A DNA stretch of 17,590 bases from Hyphomicrobiales bacterium (GTDB taxonomy: Bacteria; Pseudomonadota; Alphaproteobacteria; Rhizobiales; Aestuariivirgaceae), in assembly GCA_012032065.1 (NCBI GenBank), contig JAAURV010000028.1:1-17590 (forward strand). The letters are read 5' to 3'. The position numbers and the translations under genes were made by a program. The notes under the pieces are model-generated. The model did no database searches. It was not told the DNA's origin and was given only the letters and a program-made list of their open reading frames with translations. This document shows, in pieces, positions 7,790-16,071 of this stretch (its first letter is position 1; every line of letters begins with the position of its first letter).

Positions 7790-9334
7790 ATGAAAGACAC
7801 CATTTCACCGCCACCCCTGTTGCGCATGACCGGGATATCGAAGTCGTTTCCCGGCGTGCGCGCGCTTGAGACCGTCGACTTCGAAGTGGGCCAGGCGGAG
7901 ATCCACGCCTTCCTCGGCGAGAATGGCGCTGGAAAATCCACGCTTCTGAAAATCCTCTCCGGAGCGCAGGCTCCCGATGCCGGCGCCATCGAGTTTGACG
8001 GCAAGCAAGTGGCTTTCTCCTCGCCACATGACGCACAGGCCGCCGGGATCGTCACGATCTATCAGGAGTTCACGCTCGCGCCCGACATGACTGTTGCCGG
8101 GAACGTGTTCATCGGCCGCGAGCCGGGCTCGAAGCTCTTCGTCAGCCGTTCGAACATGGAAGAGCAGACGAGCGAACTGTCGCGCCGCATCGGCCTTGAG
8201 CGGAGTCCACGCGCGCTGGTCCGCGATCTCTCGGTGGCCGAGCAGCAGATGGTGGAGATCGCCCGCGCCCTGTCAATGAAGTCCCGGCTCATCGTCATGG
8301 ACGAGCCGACCTCCGCATTGAGCCGCGCGGAAGTGGAGAAGCTGTTCGACATCATCCGCTCGCTCAAGCGCGAAGGCATCGCGACGATCTTCGTCACCCA
8401 CCGGCTCGAAGAGGTCTTCGAGATCGCGGACCGCTACACGGTGCTGCGCGATGGCAGGTTCGTGGGCAGCGGTTATGTGCGGGAGACGTCTCTCGACAAG
8501 ATCATCCGCTTGATGGTTGGCCGCGAACTGGGCCTGCTTGCGGCGCGGGAGGCGAGTTTCGCCACGGCGGAACCGGCGCTCGCCGCGGCAAGGATTACGC
8601 GCCGCCGCAAGAGTTCCGATGCCAGCGCCATCGAGCTGCACGATGTCTCCTTCACCGTGCACAAGGGCGAAGTGCTGGGAGTTGCCGGACTTGTCGGCGC
8701 GGGCCGCACCGAAACCGCGCGCGCGATTTTTGGCGCGGACACATTCGACAGCGGCAGCGTCTTCATCGATGGCCGCGAGGCGCGCATCCGTTCGCCGAGG
8801 GATGCCATCAGGCTTGGAATCGGCCTTGTCCCCGAGGACCGCAAGCAGCAGGCGCTGTTTCTGGCGCTCGCGATACGCACGAACATTTCAATTGCGGCGC
8901 AAGACCGCATCTCGGCGTTCCGTCATTTCATCAGCGGCAAGAAAGAAGAAGCGCTGGTCGAGGAGTACCGCAAGCTGCTCAACATCCGCATGGCCTCGCC
9001 CGATCAGCTTGTGGGCAATCTTTCGGGCGGCAATCAGCAGAAAGTCGTTCTCGCGCGCTGGCTGGCGCTCCGCCCCAAGGTTCTGATCGTGGACGAGCCG
9101 ACGCGCGGCATCGATGTCGGCGCGAAAGTGGAAGTGCACAATCTCCTGTTCGAGATGGCGAAGGCGGGCATCGCCGTCATCGTGATTTCGTCCGAGCTTC
9201 CGGAGATTCTGGCGCTTGCCGATCGCATCGTGACCATGCGAGAGGGGCGCGTGACGGGCGAAATCATGCGTGCCGGTGCGGATCAGGAAAAACTCATGAC
9301 GCTGATGACCGTGGGTCTCGAGCGCGCGGCATAG
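7790..9334 (+). CDS. Sugar ABC transporter double ATPase (RbsA/XylG family, CUT2)
   Basis: An intact 514-residue protein with two fused nucleotide-binding domains. The first has Walker A GENGAGKST (residues 43-51), signature LSVAEQQMVEIARAL, Walker B RLIVMDEPTSAL and a later FVTHR switch histidine. The second has the altered Walker A typical of this family's second half (GLVGAGRTETARAIFGA), then LSGGNQQKVVLARWL and VLIVDEPTRGIDVG. It powers sugar import as the cytosolic partner of the downstream permease. It begins 50 bases after the binding-protein gene. No good ribosome-binding site lies just before the ATG; GGGG at about 7777-7780 is the nearest purine run. The permease gene starts 15 bases later. 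Confidence 0.95.
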   Translation: MKDTISPPPLLRMTGISKSFPGVRALETVDFEVGQAEIHAFLGENGAGKSTLLKILSGAQAPDAGAIEFDGKQVAFSSPHDAQAAGIVTIYQEFTLAPDMTVAGNVFIGREPGSKLFVSRSNMEEQTSELSRRIGLERSPRALVRDLSVAEQQMVEIARALSMKSRLIVMDEPTSALSRAEVEKLFDIIRSLKREGIATIFVTHRLEEVFEIADRYTVLRDGRFVGSGYVRETSLDKIIRLMVGRELGLLAAREASFATAEPALAAARITRRRKSSDASAIELHDVSFTVHKGEVLGVAGLVGAGRTETARAIFGADTFDSGSVFIDGREARIRSPRDAIRLGIGLVPEDRKQQALFLALAIRTNISIAAQDRISAFRHFISGKKEEALVEEYRKLLNIRMASPDQLVGNLSGGNQQKVVLARWLALRPKVLIVDEPTRGIDVGAKVEVHNLLFEMAKAGIAVIVISSELPEILALADRIVTMREGRVTGEIMRAGADQEKLMTLMTVGLERAA

Positions 9335-9349
9335 GGGCGGGGGAAACGC

Positions 9350-10367
9350 ATGACCGACACAATACTCAGGGGCAGGACTGGCGACTTCGATGCCTTCTCG
9401 TTTCTGGCGCGGTTTGCGCCGCTGATTTTTCTGCTCGTGCTCATGGCCGTCTTCGCCGTCATGGAGCCGCGCTTTCTTTCATCGATCAACCTCTTCAACG
9501 TCATGCGGCAGGTGTCGATCACGGGCCTGCTCGCCATCGGCATGACCTTCGTCATCCTGACCGCGGGCATCGATCTTTCCGTCGGCTCGCTGTTGGCATT
9601 CGCTGGCCTTGTCGCCGCGGCGATCGCCAAGGGCGGCATGCAGGATCGATTTACGGTGGGCGACGAAGCCATCGGCTATGGCTGGCAACTCGCCGCGCTT
9701 GGCGCCATCGCTGTGGGTCTCGCTGGCGGATATCTGCAGGGCCTCGCAATTACAAAACTCAAGGTGCCGCCATTCGTGGTTACGCTGGGCGGCATGTCGG
9801 TGTTCCGCGGAGCGGCGCTGCTCTTCGCCGCGGGCGGCCCGATTTCGGGATTCGACAAAGCGTTCACGTTCTGGGGGCAGGGAAAAAATCGGGCCGGTGC
9901 CGGTGCCGGTGATCATCTTCCTTATCGCAGCCGTGATCGCCCATATCGTGCTGCGCCACATGCGATATGGCCGCAAGGTTTATGCGGTCGGCGGCAACCT
10001 CGAAGCCGCGAGGCTTTCGGGCCTCAATGTCAACGCCATCATCTGCAGCGTCTATGTGATCATGGGGTTCTTCGCTGGGCTTGGCGCATTCGTGCTGGCG
10101 GCACGGCTCAATTCCGCCGAAGCCGTCGCCGGCACGGGCTACGAACTCACCGTCATCGCCTCGGTCGTCATCGGCGGCACCAGCCTGTTCGGCGGCGTCG
10201 GCTCGATCTTCGGCACGGTCGTCGGCACGGTGTTGATCGGCGTGCTGCTCAACGGACTCGTGTTGATGAACGTGTCGTCCTACATCCAGCAGATCATCAT
10301 CGGCGTCATCATCGTCCTCGCCGTCGCCTTCGACACCTTCGCCAAGTCGCGGCGAAGAAAGGCGTGA
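9350..10367 (+). CDS. Sugar ABC transporter permease (RbsC family), one-base frameshift
   Basis: Starts at the ATG at 9350, behind a GGGGGAAAC purine run, 15 bases after the ATPase gene. The first half reads with membrane helices, including the family hallmark TGLLAIGMTFVILTAGIDLS, then VPPFVVTLGGMSVFRGAALL. At an A6 run (9883-9888) the frame breaks; removing one A gives GKIGPVPVPVIIF and continues HMRYGRKVYAVGGNLEAARL, then TVIASVVIGGTSLFGGVGSI, to the stop at 10367. The corrected length is about 338 residues with 8-10 membrane helices, normal for the family. It forms the channel of the CUT2 importer. The stop is one base from the end of the convergent dehydrogenase gene. Confidence 0.9.
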
Positions 10368-10368
10368 G

Positions 10369-11750
10369 TTACGGCCGCCAGTAGCGGAACCAGTCGCGGT
10401 TCTCGGGGCAATCGAAACTGCCGCGCATGTCGATCAGCGGCGCATGCTTCGGGCACAGCTTGTGCAGTTCCCTGGGGCCGAATTCGTTCCGGAAGGCGCC
10501 GTGGGTGAGGGTAATGATGATCGCGTCGTAGGGCCCGGCATCGAACGGATCGGAGACAATCGTCGTGCCGCGCCCGCCCTCGAAGTGATCGTCGAAGGCG
10601 ACGGGATCGTAGTTGAACACATCGGCGCCCCTTGCCCAAAGGCCGTCCATCATCGGAAAGGTCTTGGAGTTGCGGGTGTCGGGGCAGTCTTCCTTGAAGC
10701 TCCGGCCCAGTACGAGCACCTTGACGCCATGCAGGCTTTGCTTCCGCGCGGCGAACAGCGCTTCGAGTTTCTCGACCAGGAACTGCGGCGTCTGCTCGTT
10801 GACGGCACGCGCGGCAGCGACCAGGTCCATGGCAACCCAAGTCTGCGGCCGGCATCGACCAGATAGTAGGGATCGACGGCGATGCAGTGGCCGCCGACCA
10901 GGCCGGGGCGGTAGTGATGGAAGTTCCACTTGGAGCCCGCGGCCGCGATCACGTCGCTTGCCTGAATGCCCATCTTGTCGAACAGCGCCATCATCTGGTT
11001 CATCAGCGCGATGTTGACGTCGCGCTGGGTGTTTTCCAGAATCTTCGCCGCTTCGGCGACGCGGATCGAGGAGGCCTTGAAGAGCCCGGCCTTGACGACG
11101 CGCGAGTAGAGCTTCTCGAGGAAGTCCGCCACCGCAGGCGTCGAGCCGGCCACGATCTTCTTGATGTCGGGCAGCTTGCGTGTTGGGTCCGCGGGATTGA
11201 TCCGTTCCGGCGAATAACCGAGAAAGAATTCGATGCCTTCCTTGAAACCCGAGACCTGTTCGATGATCGGCAGGCACTTGTCTTCCGTGGTGCCGGGATC
11301 GACGGTGCTCTCGAACACCACGACCGTGCCCCTGCGGATGTGGGAGCCAATGGTGCGAGACGCCGCGAGCAGGGGGCTGTAGTCCGGGCGGTTATGCGAA
11401 TTGACCGGCGTCGGCACGCAAACGACGATCACGTCAGCGTTGCTAAGCTGATGCGGATCGGTGGTGAACTCGATGTCCGCGCCCTTCAACTCTTGCGGCG
11501 TCACTTCGCCGGTCATATCGACGCCGCCGCGCAGTTCCTCGACCTTCTGCACATTGATTTCGAAACCGATGGCGCGCGAATTGGCGGAGAAGCCGACGGC
11601 AAGCGGAAGGCCCACATAGCCCAGCCCAATAACCGCGACGTGCGCTGTTTCTGGATTTGGAAAGGACGGCGGCTCGTCGTCCAGCAGCCTCAAATGATCG
11701 GTAAAGTTCTCCGCGCCCGTTCCGGCGCGCAAATTCAATGCGCTTTTCAT
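10369..11750 (-). CDS. Nucleotide-sugar dehydrogenase (TviB/WbpA-like UDP-sugar 6-dehydrogenase), one-base frameshift
   Basis: NAD-dependent two-step oxidation of a UDP-sugar at C6 to the uronic acid. The N-terminal Rossmann domain has VAVIGLGYVGLPLAVGF (GLGYVG at residues 42-47). FESTVDPGTTE, GYSPERINPADP and ILENTQRDVNIALMNQM follow. The catalytic Cys is Cys289 in GGHCIAVDPYYL. After AGRRLG the frame shifts; one missing base at 10833-10835 joins AMDLVAAARAVNEQTPQFLV and the C-terminal domain with RSFKEDCPDTRNSK, for about 460 residues. The FKEDCPDTRNSK block resembles TviB/WbpA-type UDP-GlcNAc or UDP-GalNAc dehydrogenases more than UDP-glucose or GDP-mannose enzymes, so an aminouronic acid donor is the better guess. 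It is divergent from the GT2 synthase, which fits precursor supply. Confidence 0.88.
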
Positions 11751-11823
11751 CGCCTACCCCATTTCCCTGGTTGCGGCGGACAGTAGCGGCGCAGCTTCAT
11801 CGCTAGGTAAAGACTCATGGTAA

Positions 11824-11893
11824 ACCGGCAACGCGGTTAAGCGGGGGTTTCCCGGGAGGGAGCTAGCGTCAGACCGTTAACGCGGGGGAAACC
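11824..11893. promoter_or_regulatory. Repeated motifs in the divergent dehydrogenase/synthase promoter region
   Basis: The gap between the two divergent genes holds ACCGGCAACGCGG (11824-11836) and ACCGTTAACGCGG (11873-11885), which differ at two bases, plus an overlapping pair CGGTTAAGCGGGGG (11834-11847) and CCGTTAACGCGGGGG (11874-11888) about 40 bases apart. GGTTTCCC (11846-11853) and GGGAAACC (11886-11893) are inverted. These look like repeated binding sites for a regulator of the polysaccharide genes; no consensus is recognised. Confidence 0.35.
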
Positions 11894-11958
11894 AATCCGC
11901 TCTAGTTTTCTTGACGGTCCGCCTGCCCAAGGCGGGCAGTGTGTGTGCGTGTGCGGTA

Positions 11959-13182
11959 ATGCTTTCCCTGGTCGTCGTCGAATGGCTGTTCGCCATCCTC
12001 GTCCTGATTGTGTTCGCGAACCGGTATGTGGCCGGTTCCATTCTGCGGCTCGCCGACCGGCGCGGCAGGGCTGACTACGCCCGCGAACCGGCCGATTGGC
12101 CGAGCGTCACCATCATCATTCCGGTCTTCAACGAAGGCGCGCATGTGCGGCGCGCGGCGGCGTCGTTCGACGCCATCGACTACCCGCGCGACAAGCTGCA
12201 GATCGGCTTCGTCGACGATCAGTCCACGGACGATACCTATGATCATCTGCTGGCCGTAGTCGAACAACATCCTTGGATGCGGGTCGAACAGAACCCGGTC
12301 AACATGGGCAAGCGGCTTGGCATCAAGAATGCCGTGCTCCGGGCGGATACCGAACTTATCCTTTCCGTCGATTCCGATGTCGTGGTCGAAAGCAGCGCGC
12401 TTAAAGAACTTGTTAAGCATATGATCGAATCGCGCGCGGACGCGGTGGGTGGCTGCGTGTTCGTGTCGAATGCGAACGACAACTGGCTCACGCGCATGCA
12501 AGCCGTCAAATACTGGATCGGCTATCAGTTCCTGAAAAACCTCGAAAATGCCTTCAGCCATGTGATGTGCCTTTCGGGTTGCCTGACGCTCTACACACGC
12601 AAGGCTCTGCTCGATGTCGACCGCCATCTCGACAAGCGCAGTTTCCTGGGCGACGAGATCAAATACGGCGAAGACCGGTTCCTGACCCGCAAGCTGGTCG
12701 AATCCGGCGCCCGCACGAGGCTTTGCTTCACGGCGCGCTGCTTCACCAAGGCGCCGGTGACGATGCATCACTATGTGAGCCAGCAGCTGCGCTGGCGGCG
12801 GTCCAACACCATCGACTTCATCACGGCGCTTCCGCAGCTCAGCCGTTTTCATCCGGTGGTGCTGGTTCACTATATCTCGATCGCGATGCTGCTGCTGTTC
12901 TATCCGCTGTTTCTGGCCAGCCAGTTCTCCCGGCTCGGCTTCATGCTGCCGATGCTCGAGCATTCGCTGCTGGTCACGGTGTTCGCGCTCGCATACGACA
13001 TCAACAAGCGCAAGCTTCCCAAATTCGCGCGCACATCCGGAATCTGGTTCCTCGCGATGGCCTTCGTATTCCCGGTCATGTACATCACGCTGACGCCGCT
13101 TGCGATCGCAACGCTTGGCGCTTCGTCGTGGGAAACGCGTGGCCACGGCAGGAAGCCCAAACCGCGTCTGGCGAGGGCCTAA
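11959..13182 (+). CDS. Processive family 2 glycosyltransferase, NodC/hyaluronan-synthase-like
   Basis: An intact inner-membrane polysaccharide synthase. Candidate starts are TTG 11911, GTG 11941 (behind AAGGCGGG) and ATG 11959; the last gives 407 residues and puts a membrane helix at the very start (LSLVVVEWLFAILVLIVFAN). The catalytic GT2 domain has SVTIIIPVFNEGAHVRRA, DDQSTDD (86-92, nucleotide binding), DSD (138-140, metal binding), GEDR (237-240, catalytic region) and QQLRW (275-279, the processive-synthase motif). Three or four C-terminal helices follow, as in synthases that extrude the growing chain. There is no PilZ domain. GEDR plus QQLRW places it near NodC, chitin and hyaluronan synthases rather than Alg8 or BcsA. 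A small hairpin (CTGCCC/GGGCAG, 11923-11939) covers the possible ribosome-binding site. The membrane-fusion gene starts 6 bases after its stop. Confidence 0.88.
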   Translation: MLSLVVVEWLFAILVLIVFANRYVAGSILRLADRRGRADYAREPADWPSVTIIIPVFNEGAHVRRAAASFDAIDYPRDKLQIGFVDDQSTDDTYDHLLAVVEQHPWMRVEQNPVNMGKRLGIKNAVLRADTELILSVDSDVVVESSALKELVKHMIESRADAVGGCVFVSNANDNWLTRMQAVKYWIGYQFLKNLENAFSHVMCLSGCLTLYTRKALLDVDRHLDKRSFLGDEIKYGEDRFLTRKLVESGARTRLCFTARCFTKAPVTMHHYVSQQLRWRRSNTIDFITALPQLSRFHPVVLVHYISIAMLLLFYPLFLASQFSRLGFMLPMLEHSLLVTVFALAYDINKRKLPKFARTSGIWFLAMAFVFPVMYITLTPLAIATLGASSWETRGHGRKPKPRLARA

Positions 13183-13188
13183 GAGCAC

Positions 13189-14752
13189 ATGACGGCGGCG
13201 TCATTGAACTTGGAGCTAAGCGCGCCCAATGCGAAGCGCGTGCTCTATGTCGGCACATCGCCCGCCGAAAGCGAGGCGATGCTCAAGTCGTCCGGCAGCG
13301 AGCACCAGTTCAAGGTGGCGAACGGCGTCGCTGACGCGCTGGCGCTGGTCACGCGGGTTGCCTTCGATGCGGTGATCGTCGATCAGGGCGACGAGCAGAA
13401 TGCTTCGGCATTGCTGATCGCGATGCTCGCGAGCCTCAAGCCGTTGCCGCGCATCGTGGTGATCGCCCAGCCCGCGCATGTGCAGAAGTATCTGCGGCTG
13501 CGTGGCGTGCGTTCGGTTCTGACCTTGCCGCTCAAGGCAAGCCATCTGATCAAAGCCACCACGCTTCACGAAGCCAAGCGCAGGCCGCCGATCCTGCCGG
13601 CGCCGGAAGCGATCGCGCCGGAAGTTTCCGGGAGCGAGGAAAAAACCAAATGGATGGATGCTCGGCCCCTCGATGCTCAAGGCGGTGTCCGGGCTTTACA
13701 AATACTCGGCCTTCGTTCTCCTGAGCGTCCTGTTCTCCGCCTTCTGCTTTTATGGATTGATGATCGTCTACTTCTTGGTGTCCGACGGGTGGGGTGCGCC
13801 GGTGACGCTGTCGAAAGGTCACGAACTCGTCGTCAGGGCCGAGCGGGAGATCTCCGATCTCCGCGTCAATCTCAATCTCGTGGGTCAGCGCCTGTCCGAA
13901 GCGGAGCTCGAAGCCGCCAAGGCGGAGCGCGCGATCGAAGACGCGCGGGTGCTGATCTCTTATGTCGCGAACACCATCGATCAGGAAGTTCTCACGCGCG
14001 AGGCGGCGCGCAAGACCATCCAGGTAAATCTCAAGCGCATCGAGAAAGTCAAGAAGGCATTCGACAAGAGCGTCGAAAGCGGGGTGCTTACCGAGAACCT
14101 GGACGAACTTTTCGCGAAGCGTCTTATCAACCGGAAGTCCTATAGCGCCGGGACGCTCGGCGCGCTCGAAGCCGAGCAGCGGCTCGCTGGTCTCGCGGGC
14201 GAACTGGACAGAGCGCGCGACGAGGCAGCGAACTTCGAATCGATGATCGCAATGCTGAAGTCGCTCAGCGCGCAGCTTGCAAGCGACGCGCCGCTCTCGA
14301 CCATCACGGGCTCGTCGGCGGATCTCGTGCTGCTCACCAAGCAGGCTGTCGATGCGCGCTCGGCGCTCGACCAGTCGCAGGTGCAGCTTGCTTCGGCGCA
14401 AAGCCGTCAGAAGCTTTTGGGGCAAAGCAAAGCGCTGATCGAATGGCAGATCGGCGAGCAGCTCGCCACACCGCTGGGCCGCGCCATCACTTCGCGGATC
14501 GATGTCGTGTTCGTTCCCTATTCCAACTCGCACTCATTCGCACCCGGCACGCCGCTCTATAGTTGCTCGCTCTCAATCCTGCTCTGCCACGAAGCCGGCA
14601 AAGTGGGGCAGCCGATCCCGGGCGAAGTCAGTGCCGTCCATCCCTTCTTCGGAAAACCGATCCGCGGCGTCTTCGTCGAGACACAACTCGACGATCCAGA
14701 CGCCGCGTCGGAGGAGATCATACATGCAGAACGGCCTCCGTTCTTCTTCTAG
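13189..14752 (+). CDS. Membrane-fusion protein with N-terminal receiver-like domain, one-base frameshift
   Basis: The frame from the ATG at 13189 gives a cytosolic domain with alternating strand/helix pattern of a receiver: RVLYVG, FDAVIVDQ (aspartate in the phospho-acceptor position), LPRIVVIAQ and VRSVLTLPLK. The usual acidic pair after strand 1 is missing (VGTSP), and the conserved Lys before Pro appears to be Leu, so it is probably a pseudo-receiver. At an A6 run (13640-13645) the frame breaks; removing one A continues KPNGWMLGPSMLKAVSGLYK and a membrane helix (SAFVLLSVLFSAFCFYGLMI). A long coiled coil rich in Glu, Lys and Ala follows (about 200-440), then VFVPYSNSHSFAPGTPLYSC and PGEVSAVHPFFGKPIRGVFV. 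Corrected length is about 520 residues. The topology matches Alg44-like copolymerases and HlyD proteins. If the A6 is real, two overlapping genes would result. Confidence 0.72.
14710..14715 (+). promoter_or_regulatory. Ribosome-binding site that sets the lipoprotein start
   Basis: GGAGGA lies 8 bases before the ATG at 14724, inside the end of the membrane-fusion gene. It fixes the start at 14724 rather than the earlier in-frame starts of the longer ORF, and gives a 29-base overlap suggesting translational coupling. Confidence 0.7.
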
Positions 14753-16027
14753 CCGCCAGGCAGCGTTGCTGGTGCTCTCGAGCCTGCTCGGCGTGGCGGG
14801 CTGCTCGGGAGGCGCGAAGCTGCTTTCGAACGGCCCGGCGCCGGCCGCCACGGGCGTTGCCGCAATTGCGCCGGTTCCGGCGAGCGAAGAAATCTCGGTT
14901 TCGGACCTGGTGACCACGGCCAGCATCACGCCAGTGCAACAAGTGCCCAGGCCCGCCGAGGTTCCGGTGGTTGCGCAGCCGACGCCCGTCGCTGCGGCTC
15001 GAGAACCGCAAATAAAGCCCGCCGGAGGAGTGCTCGGCATGTCGGCGTGGTGCGAGTATCTGAAGGAAGATACCGCCGCCGAAGCGTCGATCCTGCGCTC
15101 GCCCTCGCTCGGCGGTTCGGTCGACGACGATGGCCAGGCGAATGTGAATGTCGGCCTCAGCTTGATGAGTTTCCACAAGGCGAACCTGATCGAGCAAGCG
15201 GCGGAAGCGCGGTGCAGGCGGCATCTCGCCGAGCTTGGGCTTCAGAAACTGATCTTCATTTCACCGCAAGGGCTGACGGCGGCGGGCTATCGCGCAAAGT
15301 CGGAGCGTATCGGCTCCTTTGCCAAGGAAGTCGCCGAGATGCGTGCGGAGATTGACCGCGAGATCGCCGCGGGCGTCATTGACCGCGACAATGCAACCGC
15401 GTTCATGGTGCAGGTCAACGAGTTGCTGGCGGAAGGATCGGAAGCGCGTTCGCAGGCCGACCGCAGATTTGGCGCGGAAGCTTCAGCCGCAGGCGATGCG
15501 GCGCAGCTTGGTTCGGACCTGCTTCAAGCCGAGTCGGAGTTGAGCGATATCGGCAGCCGCATCCGCACGGCCGACTCGATGGACGTCTCGGTGCATGCGG
15601 GCTGGAGCGAGAACGATGTCAGCGACGGCATCGAGCGTTTCGACGATGGCTTGAGCGGGAAGGTGAGTTTCTCGATGAAACTGGGCGCCTGGCGCCCAAT
15701 CGATTTGCGCACGAGGAACGCGCCAGGGAAGCCAAGCTTGACGCCATCCGCAATCAGGAAGGCGCGGTGCTTTGGCAGATCGCAGCTCTGCGGCGGGCAC
15801 ATGAACGCGCCATAGCAGGATTGGCCGCATCCCGCGCGCAACTCGACAACGCACTCGAGGAAGCGCGCTCGCTTCAGGCTCAGTTGGCGGCCGTCGACAG
15901 CCCAGACTTTGCAAGCCAGCGGCTTTCGGTGCGCCTCAAGCTCATGCAGCTTGAAGCGGAAAAGGCCGCCGTCGTGGGCTCCATCGCCGAGATCGAAGAA
16001 AACATGCTGCGGCTGGGAAGCGGCTGA
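14724..16027 (+). CDS. TolC-like outer-membrane lipoprotein, one-base frameshift
   Basis: The start ATG 14724 follows a strong GGAGGA. A lipoprotein signal LLVLSSLLGVAGC has its lipobox (VAGC) at Cys27. An Ala/Pro/Val-rich linker (about 30-95) leads to helical, coiled-coil segments (FAKEVAEMRAEIDREIAAG and others), a short beta segment (MDVSVHAGW ... GLSGKVSFSMKLGA), and a second coiled-coil region. Such helix-strand-helix order is typical of TolC/OEP proteins. At 15688-15689 one C is missing; restoring it gives LGALAPNRFAHEERAREAKL and joins the second region (AQLDNALEEARSLQAQLAAV) to the stop at 16027, about 434 residues. It is probably the outer-membrane channel for the polysaccharide made by the upstream synthase. 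A purely periplasmic coiled-coil lipoprotein is the alternative. Confidence 0.68.
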
Positions 16028-16071
16028 CCGGCTTGACAATCTGAAGCGCGACGGCGAAGAGCCGCGCGTCC

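Noticed and set aside
11902..13188. 428-residue minus-strand ORF opposite the GT2 gene
   Set aside because: His/Arg-rich shadow of a well-supported glycosyltransferase gene.
13646..14145. Continuation of the receiver-like ORF in its literal frame to 14145
   Set aside because: The literal frame becomes Arg/Gly-rich shadow sequence, while the next frame over carries the membrane helix and coiled coil.
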